Positions 15,475 to 25,051 of a DNA stretch of 64,000 bases are shown here, piece by piece. The notes beneath the pieces were generated by a model. That model was not told the origin of the DNA. It saw only the letters and a list, made by a program, of their open reading frames with translations, and did no database searches. The position numbers and the translations under genes are program-made. Each line of letters begins with the position of its first letter. The stretch's first letter is position 1. Source of the DNA: Neobacillus drentensis (GTDB lineage: Bacteria > Bacillota > Bacilli > Bacillales > Cytobacillaceae); the NCBI RefSeq assembly GCF_021560175.1, contig NZ_CP091110.1, positions 2,160,001 through 2,224,000 on the forward strand, read 5' to 3'.

Positions 15475-16833
15475 ATGAAAGCAAATTCTATTAATCCTAA
15501 CAATGTAATCGATCATAGTAGATTTCATTCCTACCATTTGAGGCTTATTTTTTGGATGTTCCTTGTCATCATGTTTGATGGATATGATGTGGTTATTTAC
15601 GGTGCTGCTGTTCCTTCTCTTATTAAGGAATGGGGGATATCCGATGTCACGGCTGGAGCGATTGGAAGTTATACCGTCATTGGTACCGCAATTGGCGCGA
15701 TAATGTTCGGAATGGCCGCAGATAAATTAGGGCGCAAGAATATTATTCTATTAACGACGTTATTATTTAGCTTGTTTACTTTACTTTCTGGCTTTGCTAG
15801 TAACCCTGTTACATTTACCGTTTTTCGTGTCATGGCTGGTATTGGTTTGGGAGGAGTTATGCCAAATGTTATTGCCTTAACAACCGAGTATGCTCCTAAA
15901 CGTATACGTTCTGCAATTGTCTCGTTTGTATTCTGTGGCTATTCCGTTGGTGCGATTGTGGCTGCTTTAACGAGCCGGACTCTTCTTCCAACGGCGGGCT
16001 GGGAGCCTGTTTTTTGGCTGGCAGGAGTTCCATTATTGTTTCTTCCATTTATGCTGAGAAATATTCCAGAATCTATTGGTATTCTAGTAAATAAGGGCAA
16101 AGAAGAGAAGGTAAAGAAAATCCTTTATAAGATAGATTCTAGCTTGGATTTAAAAGCAGCGATTCATGTTGAAAAACAGCAAGCTAAAACACCTGGATCG
16201 CCTGTTATCAAGTTATTTGAAGAAAAAAGAGCATTGAGTACGTTGATGTTTTGGATTTCTTGTTTTAGCGCCTTTGTCCTTATTTATTCTATGAATACCT
16301 GGTTACCACGGCTGATGATGCAGTCAGGCTATGACCTTAGCTCAAGTCTCACCTTTACAGCAGTAATGCAATTAGGTGCGATTGCAGGTACTTTAATTTT
16401 TGGCCGTCTAGTTGATAAATGGGGTTTTAAAAAAGTTCTTGTTCCGTTATTTTTCTGTGGAGCGATTGCCCTATCGTTAATCGGCTTTACTAAAAGCACA
16501 ATGCTAGCGTTTATCTACATTTCAGTCATTGGGGCTTCCTCTGTAGGAGTGCAAAATATGTCAAATGCTTTTGTTTCTCAATATTACCCGTTTTCCATGC
16601 GGTCAACCTCTTTGGGCAGTACGATGGCTTTTGGCAGAATGGGAGGAATTGTAGCACCTATATTTGTTGGAGTCTTACTTTCTATGAACTTAATGCCTCA
16701 GTTTAACTTTGCAGCGATTGCATCGGCTGCTGTTCTTGGTGGTTTTGCGATGTTGTTTGTTCAAGAAAAGCATGGAGATTATCATAAAGATAGAAAAGCT
16801 TCTCATGATAAGAATTTGAAAATAGCAAAATAA
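15475..16833 (+). CDS. MFS transporter, aromatic acid:H+ symporter (AAHS) family
   Basis: A 452-aa 12-helix major facilitator with DGYDVVIYG in TM1 and motif A GMAADKLGRKN, both AAHS marks. The start MKANSINPNN is preferred because GGAGG lies 8 nt upstream; an ATG 15 nt earlier also has a possible site. It is a paralog of the transporter at 3567. Together with the ABC system it gives the cell a low-affinity and a high-affinity route for an aromatic acid. It is the last gene before a hairpin. Confidence 0.88.
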   Translation: MKANSINPNNVIDHSRFHSYHLRLIFWMFLVIMFDGYDVVIYGAAVPSLIKEWGISDVTAGAIGSYTVIGTAIGAIMFGMAADKLGRKNIILLTTLLFSLFTLLSGFASNPVTFTVFRVMAGIGLGGVMPNVIALTTEYAPKRIRSAIVSFVFCGYSVGAIVAALTSRTLLPTAGWEPVFWLAGVPLLFLPFMLRNIPESIGILVNKGKEEKVKKILYKIDSSLDLKAAIHVEKQQAKTPGSPVIKLFEEKRALSTLMFWISCFSAFVLIYSMNTWLPRLMMQSGYDLSSSLTFTAVMQLGAIAGTLIFGRLVDKWGFKKVLVPLFFCGAIALSLIGFTKSTMLAFIYISVIGASSVGVQNMSNAFVSQYYPFSMRSTSLGSTMAFGRMGGIVAPIFVGVLLSMNLMPQFNFAAIASAAVLGGFAMLFVQEKHGDYHKDRKASHDKNLKIAK

Positions 16834-16840
16834 TGATTAA

Positions 16841-16868
16841 AAATCCCGGAGATTGTTCTTCGGGATTT
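16841..16868 (+). terminator. Hairpin after the transporter operon
   Basis: AAATCCCG / CGGGATTT, 8-bp stem with a 12-nt loop; the T-run is short. Confidence 0.6.
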
Positions 16869-16968
16869 AACTAATTAGAAATTAAATAGGTCTAAAAATA
16901 GTAAATTACCAATTGTTATACTTTTCAAAAAATATTTTTCTATTAAAATAAGAAGGGAAGAAGAAAAT

Positions 16969-19227
16969 ATGGATGAGGGGAAATGGGTTATGCCGTATAT
17001 AGACAAGGATAAACTAATGAAGAAATTAGAAAACCATTTACGCTCTACAGCCAGACAACTGATTAAATTTGATACGGAAGATGAAGTTCTCCAATATTTA
17101 ACAGCTGTATTTCACTCTGAGCTGTATTGTGATTTTGTCGGTGTGATCCTAAATGAAACAGGGAATTTTGTACCCAAAGCATGGAGCGGAAACCTGCCTG
17201 CGGTGACAAATTCTTTTCCAATCGAAATACATAAATGTTCCCCGAAGCTTCTGCGTCAGAGTTTAACAAACGATCGTGCCGACTCACCTGAAAGCTGCCA
17301 ACTTTCAAAAGTACTTAAAGATGCCAATGTTAAAACTTGGTTTACTGTGCCCCTTTATGATAACGACTACAATTTAGGGTTCTGTATTGTCGGTTTTTTA
17401 AATTATGTGCCATTATTAGATATGGAGATGCCTTTTGAAGAATTCGGAAAAGATATTGCGGTAGCCATGGCTATGGCAAGAGAAAAGAAATCCCAATTGA
17501 AAAAAATTGAGGGGATTGAATGGATCAGTAAGAATCTATCCCTCAATGCACCGATTGAGAAACATATTGCAGAGCTGACAATGCGAGCAGGTAAGGGAAC
17601 GAATGCCGACTTTGCTTGTATATATTTATATAATGAAAAGGAAAATAGTTTTGTATTTCAGCCGCCAGCTTATGGAGAAAGTGAGTTTCCGCATAGGATC
17701 ATGATCGAAGACAACTATATGCTTAATAAGTATTTTCCGTTTTTAGAGACTCCTGGCGGAACACAAATGACGATCCCCTTAATCATTGATTTAAAAACGA
17801 TTGGTGTTTTGCATATTGAGAATAATAAGGATGTTATTTTTACCGAAAATGATTTAAAAATGTTAGAGTTATTATCGAATCATGTTGCTGCCATTTTGGA
17901 AAATGCCCGTTTATTTAACAATGAAAAGGAGAGTAAGAACCGTCTCCAATTTTTGTTGGATTTCCAACAAGCGCTTGTGAAAGAAACAGTAGAAGTCGAT
18001 AACTTTGATGGGATTACATCTATGCTTGCAAACTTATTCCAAAATCCAGTTATCTTATTTGACCGATTTATGCAGCCCATTTCGTTTAGTATGTTTGATA
18101 ATCAGACTCGGGTGCTGCTTCCAGAACAGATCGCTGACATTGCTAAAAATAGGAGAAATAAAAATAGAGGTCTCGATTATTTTTCAGTTGAGGATCCGGA
18201 AGATTCCTCAAGTAGTTTCTCCTTTTTGATGATAAATGGTGGAGGAAGTTTACTAGGGTTTCTTGCCGTATGCAGACCAAATGGAGAAATGGACGAGATT
18301 GATCGTTTAACCATGGAATTATCGCGAAATATTTGTTCCATCCAATTTATCAAACAAAAATTGGTTCTCGATGCCAAAGAGCAGGCAAAAGATAGTTTTA
18401 TCAATAAATTGCTAACGGAGAACATTGAAGATCAAGAGGGCATTCTTCAATACGCTAACCTTTTCCAGTGGGATCTTTTTCAAAGTCATCAAATTGCCGT
18501 TCTGTCAATCACGCTTGATGACAGAGAGATGAAAGACAGCAATCTTTTTGACCAGCAGTCGAAAAAAAACCAAGTATGGGAATATATTAAATCTCATTTA
18601 CAAGAGATAGAAGATTCTATTATCACTGCCTATCATGATGAGAAATATGTATTAATTGTACCGTTAAAAAATGAAAGCGCTCTTCCTAAAAAATACTGGC
18701 AATCGCTTTATTCTAAAATAAACAAGTGGACCTTAGAAACCGCTATAAAATGCAAGGTTTTAATGGGTGTGGGCGGAAAAACAAATAACTTGCAAGATTA
18801 TTTTGTGAGTTATCAACAAGCCATCCAGGCATTAAACATTGTTACCAGTCGTTTACGGCAAAGCGGTTTTACATTATTTGATGAATTAGGTTCTTATGCG
18901 ATTCTTCATCATTTAAATTATTCTGTGGCCATTGATTTATTTGTAAAAAAACAACTCGGACCCCTGCTATCCTATTCAGAAAGTAAAAATACAGATCTTT
19001 CTAATACACTTCATACGTTTCTCCAAAACAATGGAAATGTCAAAAATACAGCTGAAGAACTTTATATCCATCGAAGTTCATTACTTTATCGTCTTGAAAA
19101 AATTGAATCACTCTTAGATATTCAGCTAAGCGATGCGGAAGTAAGATTTAATTTAATGATGGCTTTAAAACTTTATGATATGTATGGTAACGAAATGGTG
19201 AAAAACATATTATTAAATGTAAAGTAA
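16969..19227 (+). CDS. GAF-domain PucR-type transcriptional regulator
   Basis: A 752-aa cytoplasmic regulator. Roughly 30-165 and 180-310 look like two GAF sensory domains (the second ends IGVLHIENNKDVIFTENDLK). A PucR/CdaR-like middle domain spans about 340-640, and the C-terminus carries an HTH_30 helix-turn-helix (GNVKNTAEELYIHRSSLLYR, about 686-705). The first ATG has AAGGGAAG 8 nt upstream; a second possible start lies 21 nt later. It stands between the uptake and beta-oxidation genes and has its own transcript between two hairpins. I infer that it senses an aromatic ligand or CoA ester and binds the box shared by four promoters; this is the only regulator inside the block. Confidence 0.85.
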   Translation: MDEGKWVMPYIDKDKLMKKLENHLRSTARQLIKFDTEDEVLQYLTAVFHSELYCDFVGVILNETGNFVPKAWSGNLPAVTNSFPIEIHKCSPKLLRQSLTNDRADSPESCQLSKVLKDANVKTWFTVPLYDNDYNLGFCIVGFLNYVPLLDMEMPFEEFGKDIAVAMAMAREKKSQLKKIEGIEWISKNLSLNAPIEKHIAELTMRAGKGTNADFACIYLYNEKENSFVFQPPAYGESEFPHRIMIEDNYMLNKYFPFLETPGGTQMTIPLIIDLKTIGVLHIENNKDVIFTENDLKMLELLSNHVAAILENARLFNNEKESKNRLQFLLDFQQALVKETVEVDNFDGITSMLANLFQNPVILFDRFMQPISFSMFDNQTRVLLPEQIADIAKNRRNKNRGLDYFSVEDPEDSSSSFSFLMINGGGSLLGFLAVCRPNGEMDEIDRLTMELSRNICSIQFIKQKLVLDAKEQAKDSFINKLLTENIEDQEGILQYANLFQWDLFQSHQIAVLSITLDDREMKDSNLFDQQSKKNQVWEYIKSHLQEIEDSIITAYHDEKYVLIVPLKNESALPKKYWQSLYSKINKWTLETAIKCKVLMGVGGKTNNLQDYFVSYQQAIQALNIVTSRLRQSGFTLFDELGSYAILHHLNYSVAIDLFVKKQLGPLLSYSESKNTDLSNTLHTFLQNNGNVKNTAEELYIHRSSLLYRLEKIESLLDIQLSDAEVRFNLMMALKLYDMYGNEMVKNILLNVK

Positions 19228-19246
19228 TAAATATTTCCTCATTTTT

Positions 19247-19282
19247 GGTCAATAATCCATTTAGCAGATTATTGACCTTTTT
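19247..19282 (+). terminator. Terminator after the PucR-type regulator
   Basis: GGTCAATAATC / GATTATTGACC, 11 bp, then TTTTT. Confidence 0.9.
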
Positions 19283-19356
19283 ATCGACCTGTTGCTGTAG
19301 CGTCTCATGCCTTTTATTCTATTAAACCGTAAAATAGATGAAAAATAGTCTGTTTT

Positions 19357-19403
19357 TTCCTACATTGTGTAGGTACAATTCAACCGTACAAATTCGCTAT
19401 AAT
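19357..19403 (+). promoter_or_regulatory. Promoter with conserved box, site 3 (beta-oxidation genes)
   Basis: TTTTCCTACATTGTGTAGGT contains the palindrome CTACATTGTGTAG (19360-19372); TATAAT follows at 19398-19403, 32 bp from the palindrome centre. It drives the dehydrogenase/hydratase pair. Confidence 0.7.
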
Positions 19404-19450
19404 AAATTTACAGAAATCACAAAAAATTTAAAATTTAAGGAGATGCAGAT

Positions 19451-20305
19451 ATGGCCATTCAAACAATTGGTGTTGTAGGAGCAGGATCGATGGGGACAGG
19501 TATTGCAAACCTTGCCGCTATAAATGGATTTAATGTAGTTTTAAGAGATATTGAGGAACACTTTTTAGAAAGCGCTTTAAACCGAATGAGTAAATTTATG
19601 GATAAGAGTGTCGCAAGAGGAAAAATGACAGAGGAACAAAAGCAAGAGGCATTAGGTCGTATACAAACTACGACTAGCTTAGAAGATTTTAAAGATGTGG
19701 ATCTTGTTATTGAAGCAGTCCTTGAGGATCTTAATCTTAAAAAAGAAGTATTTTCAAATCTGGACAAAATTGTTCGAGAAGGAGTCATTTTAACAACAAA
19801 TACCTCTTCCATGTCCATTACGGAAATTGCGGCAGCAACAAACCGCCCTGAGCTGGTTGCCGGCATGCACTTCTTTAATCCAGCACAAATCATGAAACTG
19901 GTTGAAGTGGTACGAGGATTTAAAACAAGTGATGAAACCGTGCAAGAATTGAAAGCGTTATCTAAGAGACTATCAAAAGAGCCGGTTGAAGTAAAAAAGG
20001 ATTCTCCTGGATTTATTGTCAACCGAATTATGCTTCCTCAGTTTATTGAAGCGATTAGGCTGGTCCAAGAAGGCGTTGCATCCTACGAGGACATCGATAA
20101 GGCCGTAAAACTTGGATTAAATTATCCAATGGGTCCATTTGAACTTCAGGATTTTGCCGGTGTCGATATTGGCTACCATGTTATGAACTATTTTAAAGAG
20201 GAATATAGCGAAAACTATTATGCACCGCCGCTTTTATTAAAACAAATTGTTAAAGCAGGCAGATTAGGGAAGAAAACGGGTGCAGGATTCTACGATTACG
20301 AATAA
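19451..20305 (+). CDS. 3-hydroxyacyl-CoA dehydrogenase (3-hydroxybutyryl-CoA dehydrogenase type)
   Basis: A 284-aa NAD-dependent dehydrogenase. The Rossmann motif GVVGAGSMGTGIA is at 7-19, and the catalytic dyad His is H140 (GMHFFNP) with E152 (LVEVV). It oxidises a 3-hydroxyacyl-CoA to the 3-ketoacyl-CoA. The C-terminal dimerisation domain ends GKKTGAGFYDYE, the normal family end. AAGGAG precedes the ATG by 8 nt. The hydratase gene follows within 20 bp. In this cluster the natural substrate is probably an aryl-3-hydroxypropionyl-CoA rather than a fatty acid; that is inferred from the neighbours. Confidence 0.92.
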   Translation: MAIQTIGVVGAGSMGTGIANLAAINGFNVVLRDIEEHFLESALNRMSKFMDKSVARGKMTEEQKQEALGRIQTTTSLEDFKDVDLVIEAVLEDLNLKKEVFSNLDKIVREGVILTTNTSSMSITEIAAATNRPELVAGMHFFNPAQIMKLVEVVRGFKTSDETVQELKALSKRLSKEPVEVKKDSPGFIVNRIMLPQFIEAIRLVQEGVASYEDIDKAVKLGLNYPMGPFELQDFAGVDIGYHVMNYFKEEYSENYYAPPLLLKQIVKAGRLGKKTGAGFYDYE

Positions 20306-20324
20306 TCATTTGGAGGGGAAAATT

Positions 20325-21104
20325 ATGAGTTATGAATTTTTATTATGTGAAATCGAAAATAAAGTAGCGGTTGTAACGATCAACAGACCACCTGTAAACC
20401 CATTGAACACACAGGTGTTTAACGAATTGTCCGATTTATTCGACTATCTGGAAACAAATGAAGAAGTACGGGCGATTGTTTTAACTGGAAGAGGGGAGAA
20501 GGCTTTTGTAGCTGGTGCGGACATCACTGAAATGGCTAACTTGGACCTTGTCGGTGTAAATAAAATGAACAAAACATCCAGAGCTGTTTTCTCCAAAATT
20601 GAAAATCTAGCAAAACCTGTTATTGCAGCACTAAATGGGCTTGCTCTTGGCGGTGGTCTTGAACTCGCACTAGCATGTGATTTACGTATTAGTTCAAGTA
20701 AAGCGAAATTTGCCTTCCCTGAAGTGGGTCTTGGAATTATCCCTGGCGGCGGCGGTACCCAGCGCCTGCAAAAAATCGTTGGTCAGGGAGTAGCAAAGGA
20801 ATTGCTTTATTTTGGGGAAATGTTTGATGCTTATCGTGCCTTAGAACTACAAATTGTAAACAAAGTGGTACCTGGGGAAGAACTTCTTGAGACAGCTAAG
20901 GAATGGGCCAACAAATTAGCCCAAAAACCGCCAGTTGCCCTGCAAATGTTGAAATTGGCTGTTAATACGGGAGGAAACACTGATATCGAATCGGGATTAA
21001 TTATTGAAAGTACCTGCTTTGCAAATGCCTTCTCAACAGAGGATCGTAAAGAAGGATTGAAGGCATTTGTAGAAAAAAGAAAACCGGTGTTTGCAGGACG
21101 ATAA
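20325..21104 (+). CDS. Enoyl-CoA hydratase
   Basis: A 259-aa crotonase-family enzyme. Both catalytic Glu of true hydratases are present: E113 in GGGLELA and E133 in FPEVGLG, with the oxyanion loops AGADI and GLALGG. It hydrates an enoyl-CoA (for a cinnamoyl-CoA, the 2,3 double bond). The start MSYEFLLCE is chosen by GGAGGGG 6 nt upstream; a longer frame overlaps the upstream gene. It is cotranscribed with the dehydrogenase. Both Glu favour a hydratase over a retro-aldol hydroxycinnamoyl-CoA hydratase-lyase, though the latter cannot be excluded. Confidence 0.9.
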   Translation: MSYEFLLCEIENKVAVVTINRPPVNPLNTQVFNELSDLFDYLETNEEVRAIVLTGRGEKAFVAGADITEMANLDLVGVNKMNKTSRAVFSKIENLAKPVIAALNGLALGGGLELALACDLRISSSKAKFAFPEVGLGIIPGGGGTQRLQKIVGQGVAKELLYFGEMFDAYRALELQIVNKVVPGEELLETAKEWANKLAQKPPVALQMLKLAVNTGGNTDIESGLIIESTCFANAFSTEDRKEGLKAFVEKRKPVFAGR

Positions 21105-21147
21105 CTTTTTTCTGACCATATTATATTGCTAACACTTAAACCAACAT

Positions 21148-21183
21148 GAAGTATCCGGGATCATGTGACGGATACTTCCTTTT
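21148..21183 (+). terminator. Terminator after the hydratase gene
   Basis: GAAGTATCCG / CGGATACTTC stem with an 11-nt loop, then CTTTTC. Confidence 0.8.
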
Positions 21184-21240
21184 CGAATTTATTTTAAATA
21201 AGAAAGTATCATAGTGAAACTATTGGAGTGATGATACGAA

Positions 21241-22806
21241 ATGGTGAATGATCGTAATCATTTTACGGTTTATGGAATCCTTGAACATGCTGCAAAAGTT
21301 TTTGGTGAAAAAGAAGCTGTATTTGATTTAAATAATCGAATAACATTCTCACAAATTAAAGCTAATGTGGACAAAATGGCAGCCGCATTCGTCAGGCGTG
21401 GAATTAAAAAAACGGATCGAATCGCCGTCTCCGTACCGAATTGGTATGAAACGATTGTAATATTTTTCGCTGCTGCAAAAATTGGAGCTGTACTTGTACC
21501 ATTCAACCCCAAATATAAGGCCCATGAAGTCAGCCATATTTTAAGGAATTCAGAACCTAAAGCGTTAATCGCCACAGAAGAATTTGAAAAAAATTTCGGA
21601 TTTAACGATGCACTTTACTTTGTACCTGAAATCATTACGGTAAGGTCTATCATCAATAATTTCCCATCTTATGAAGATTTACTAAATGATGATACGTTAG
21701 AAATTAGCCAAGAAGAAGTAATTGATGTAAATAACGATTTATTTTGTATTCTTTATACTTCGGGTACGACCGGTGTTCCAAAGGGCGTTATGATTACCCA
21801 TCGCAGTGTTGTGCAATCCGCTAATGTAATGGGGATTGAACTGCGCTGTACAGATAATGATGTTTTAATTCTTCCCTCACCTTTATTCCACATCTTTGGT
21901 ATGGCTGTAAATTTGTTTAATGCCGCTTTTACAGGTACGCGGATCGTTTTAGTAGAAAAATTTCATCCTTCAGACATTCTCAGTTTAATTGAACAGGAAA
22001 AAGTGACCATTCTTCATGGAGTACCCACCATGTTTATAAAATTATTAGAAACGCAGGATTTTGACTCCTACGATTTATCCTCATTAAGAACAGGTGTTGT
22101 CGGAGCCTCACCTATTCCAGCGACGAAAGTTAAAGAAATAAGGGATCGAATGGGCATCAATCTTTGTCAGTCATTTGGAATTACGGAGACTGTTTCGGTT
22201 ACTTTGACACCTTATGATGACGAGGAAAAGAATATGATTGAAACACTTGGAAAACCACTTCCAGGTGTAAAGTTAAAAATAGTCGATGATAATAGGATGC
22301 CATTACCTCCTGGAGAAAAAGGGGAAATCGCGATTCACAGCTTTGGCACAATGAAGGGTTATTATAAATTGCCTGAACAGACAGCTGCTGTTTTGGATCA
22401 CGAAGGCTGGTATTACACCGGTGATCTAGGTATTCTCGATGATCAGGGCAATCTGAAATTTATTGGCAGGAAAAAGGAAATTATCATTCGAGGCGGCTTT
22501 AATATTTACCCTCAAGAAATTGAAGCCGTTTTGTCTAAGCACCCTAAAGTAGTAGAAGCTGCGGTCATCGGTATTCCACACGAAACACTTGGTGAAGTCG
22601 TCTGTGCAGTGATTCAGCTCAAGGACGGGAAAGAAAGCACAGAGGAAGAAATGAAAAATTACTTAAAGGAAAAAATGGCAAATTTCAAGGTTCCGCAAAC
22701 GGTCGTATTTACAGATAAGTTCCCTGTAACCGCGAGTGGAAAAATTCAAAAACTTAGACTAAAGGAAGAGATTAATGCTAAAACAAGTCCAACGATTAAA
22801 AGTTGA
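21241..22806 (+). CDS. Acyl/aryl-CoA ligase (AMP-forming)
   Basis: A 521-aa adenylate-forming ligase. The P-loop is YTSGTTGVPKG (172-182), the second core motif SFGITET (311-317), the adenylate-contact Asp D395 (YYTGDLG) and the catalytic Lys K501 (TASGKIQK). It activates a carboxylic acid to its CoA thioester with ATP. The size and motifs fit medium-chain acyl or hydroxycinnamoyl/benzoyl ligases; substrate choice cannot be read from sequence. Its neighbours (thioesterase, acyl-CoA dehydrogenase, gentisate dioxygenase) suggest an aromatic acid. It starts the second beta-oxidation operon (ligase, thioesterase, dehydrogenase). Confidence 0.9.
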   Translation: MVNDRNHFTVYGILEHAAKVFGEKEAVFDLNNRITFSQIKANVDKMAAAFVRRGIKKTDRIAVSVPNWYETIVIFFAAAKIGAVLVPFNPKYKAHEVSHILRNSEPKALIATEEFEKNFGFNDALYFVPEIITVRSIINNFPSYEDLLNDDTLEISQEEVIDVNNDLFCILYTSGTTGVPKGVMITHRSVVQSANVMGIELRCTDNDVLILPSPLFHIFGMAVNLFNAAFTGTRIVLVEKFHPSDILSLIEQEKVTILHGVPTMFIKLLETQDFDSYDLSSLRTGVVGASPIPATKVKEIRDRMGINLCQSFGITETVSVTLTPYDDEEKNMIETLGKPLPGVKLKIVDDNRMPLPPGEKGEIAIHSFGTMKGYYKLPEQTAAVLDHEGWYYTGDLGILDDQGNLKFIGRKKEIIIRGGFNIYPQEIEAVLSKHPKVVEAAVIGIPHETLGEVVCAVIQLKDGKESTEEEMKNYLKEKMANFKVPQTVVFTDKFPVTASGKIQKLRLKEEINAKTSPTIKS

Positions 22807-22821
22807 AGGGAGCAAAATAAG

Positions 22822-23241
22822 GTGAAATCTGAACATCATTTCCAAGTACGCTGGGGAGATACGGATGCTGCAGGAATTGTTTTTTACCCGAATTTTTATA
22901 AATGGATGGATGACGCCACACATGCGTATTTAGCCGCGATTGGCTATCCATCCTCCAAGCTGTTTGCTGAAGAACAGATTGGAGTACCATTATTGGAGGC
23001 AAATTGTGCTTTTAAACGACCGCTCTTGTTTGAAGACCAGGTGATCGTAAAGAGTTATGTGGAAGAACTACATAACAAGGTTTTTAAAATCAAGCATGTA
23101 TTTGTAAAAGGGGATCAAAATGCAGCAGAAGGGTATGAAGTTCGTGCATGGACATCCTTTAAAGATAAACCAAAAGCACAGCCTATTCCAGATCGTATCC
23201 GAGAAAAAATGATGCCAAAAGCGGAAACCGTGGAGGGATAA
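22822..23241 (+). CDS. Acyl-CoA thioesterase, 4-hydroxybenzoyl-CoA thioesterase type
   Basis: A 139-aa hot-dog-fold thioesterase. The motif WGDTDAAGIVFYPNFYKWMD (11-30) is the signature of the Pseudomonas 4-hydroxybenzoyl-CoA thioesterase group, with D15 at the catalytic Asp position. It starts at GTG. It should hydrolyse an aromatic acyl-CoA such as a hydroxybenzoyl-CoA or gentisyl-CoA to the free acid. It lies between the CoA ligase and the acyl-CoA dehydrogenase, 4 nt before the latter. Its place just upstream of gentisate dioxygenase makes release of gentisate from gentisyl-CoA an attractive idea, which is inference. Confidence 0.88.
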   Translation: MKSEHHFQVRWGDTDAAGIVFYPNFYKWMDDATHAYLAAIGYPSSKLFAEEQIGVPLLEANCAFKRPLLFEDQVIVKSYVEELHNKVFKIKHVFVKGDQNAAEGYEVRAWTSFKDKPKAQPIPDRIREKMMPKAETVEG

Positions 23242-23245
23242 CATC

Positions 23246-24949
23246 GTGTTAACCGAAAAAAAGGATCAAAAACACTTTTTATATGATGAAATTTTTCCGG
23301 AGGATGTGTTTACCCCTGAGGATTTTGAAGATGAACAGATCATGCTCGCGGATATGGCAACTAAATTTGTCATAAATGAAGTCTATCCAAAACTAGAGAA
23401 AATCGAGAATCAGGAATTTTCGGAAACGGTTAATCTGATTAAAAAAGCCGGGGAGCTTGGTCTGATTGGAGCCGATATCCCCGAAGAAGATGGCGGGTTG
23501 GAATTAGGGAAGGTATGTGCCACGATTATTTCTGAAAAAATGGCATCTGGCCGCTCGTTCTCGATCACCTTTGGCGGCCAAACAGGTATTGGGGCGCTGC
23601 CAATTGCATATTTTGGAACAAAAAGACAGAAGGAAAAGTATCTTCCGGACATTTTGACTGGCGAAAAAATAGCAGCCTATGCTTTAACAGAGCCATCTTC
23701 CGGTACAGATGCTATGAGTGTTAGAACCAATGCTGTATTGTCAGATTGTGAAAAGTATTATGTGATAAATGGCGAAAAACAATGGATCACAAACTCTGCA
23801 TTCGCCGATATTTTTATCGTCTATGCAAAGGTAGATGGACAAAAGTTTACCGCTTTTATTGTAGAAAAAGGTTACCAGGGTGTTTCTACAAGCCCAGAGG
23901 AAAAGAAAATGGGGCTAAAAGGTTCCTCGACTCGATCACTTATTTTAGAAAATGTGAGAGTACCTGTTGAAAATGTGATCGGTGAAGTTGGAAGAGGGCA
24001 TATTATTGCATTCAATGTATTAAATATAGGCCGTCATAAAATTTCGGCAACCTCGCTTGGGACAGCTAAACGAGCGATCGAAATTGCTGTCAACTATGCA
24101 AATGAACGCAGGCAATTTGGTCAGTCTCTATCTAGTTTCAATTTAATCAAAAGTAAAATTGCCGATATGGTTATAAAAACGTTTGTGAATGAAAGTGCTG
24201 TCTACCGAACAGCAGGATTGATGCAGGATGGGTTCGAGGGAATGAAGCAGACTGGCAATGATTATGGAGAAACCATTGCCCGATATGCAATGGAATGCTC
24301 GATCAATAAAGTGATGTCCACAGAATTTCTTGATTTTGTTGTCGATGAGGCCTTACAAATCCATGGCGGTTATGGTTATATGGCAGAATATGAAATTGAA
24401 ACCCTTTACCGGGATTCCCGAATCAATCGAATCTTTGAAGGAACCAATGAGATTAATCGAATACTTATCGCTACTACTGCGGCAAAAAATCATCATGTGC
24501 GAACGGAGGACAATGATATTAAAAACGGTGTGTTCCAGCGTGAGAAGCAAGTGCTTCACCTGTTGAAAAAACTGTTTGATGCCGCAATTGAGTCTGTAAA
24601 TAAAAAATCAATGGGCAATTTGAATATCGAGCAAGAAATTGCGGCTTTCCTTGCAGATTTAGTTATGACGATTTTTGGCATGGAAAGCGCCATCCTTAGA
24701 ACAGAAAAAGCAATCCAGAAATCCGGGGAGGAAGCGAATAGACAAAAGATTGACTGTACTAAGGTATATTCGCTTGAAACCTCTCAACAATTTGCTCTTA
24801 GAGTGTTAAATATGATTAATCATTTCGGCGATGGCGAGATTTTTTCACGAATTGCCAGTCTCCTCATTATGAGCAGTTCGGAAAATATTATAGTCGTTAA
24901 ACGCAGAATTGCAGATGCTGTCATTATGAAAGAATGCTATTTTTGCTAA
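23246..24949 (+). CDS. Acyl-CoA dehydrogenase with C-terminal extension
   Basis: A 567-aa FAD enzyme that makes the 2,3 double bond of an acyl-CoA. Core motifs are YALTEPSSGTDA (145-156), GRHKISATSLG and the end of the catalytic domain IHGGYGYMAEY, with the catalytic Glu E398 in RIFEGTNEINR. About 150 residues follow the usual 400-residue core, as in the larger Bacillus FadE-type dehydrogenases. GTG start with GGAGGG upstream. It would handle a saturated side chain (arylpropionyl-CoA) before the hydratase step. It ends before a terminator. Confidence 0.9.
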   Translation: MLTEKKDQKHFLYDEIFPEDVFTPEDFEDEQIMLADMATKFVINEVYPKLEKIENQEFSETVNLIKKAGELGLIGADIPEEDGGLELGKVCATIISEKMASGRSFSITFGGQTGIGALPIAYFGTKRQKEKYLPDILTGEKIAAYALTEPSSGTDAMSVRTNAVLSDCEKYYVINGEKQWITNSAFADIFIVYAKVDGQKFTAFIVEKGYQGVSTSPEEKKMGLKGSSTRSLILENVRVPVENVIGEVGRGHIIAFNVLNIGRHKISATSLGTAKRAIEIAVNYANERRQFGQSLSSFNLIKSKIADMVIKTFVNESAVYRTAGLMQDGFEGMKQTGNDYGETIARYAMECSINKVMSTEFLDFVVDEALQIHGGYGYMAEYEIETLYRDSRINRIFEGTNEINRILIATTAAKNHHVRTEDNDIKNGVFQREKQVLHLLKKLFDAAIESVNKKSMGNLNIEQEIAAFLADLVMTIFGMESAILRTEKAIQKSGEEANRQKIDCTKVYSLETSQQFALRVLNMINHFGDGEIFSRIASLLIMSSSENIIVVKRRIADAVIMKECYFC

Positions 24950-24975
24950 ATGAATGAAAGAAGAAAGATGAGAGG

Positions 24976-25015
24976 GCTGATTCAGATTTTTTTCCCTGGA
25001 TCAGTTTTTATTTTT
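24976..25015 (+). terminator. Terminator after the acyl-CoA dehydrogenase gene
   Basis: CTGATTCAG / CTGGATCAG (9 bp with one G-U) followed by TTTTTATTTTT. Confidence 0.75.
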
Positions 25016-25051
25016 AGACAATTTACTATATTACTATGGGAGTGAACCATT

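Noticed and set aside
19459-20022. Minus-strand frame of 187 codons
   Set aside because: Antisense to the 3-hydroxyacyl-CoA dehydrogenase; no family resemblance or start signal.
21148-21183. Fifth copy of the regulon box before the CoA ligase
   Set aside because: The GTGACGGATA resemblance lies in a terminator loop and arm, and lacks the box half-sites and a -10 at the fixed distance.
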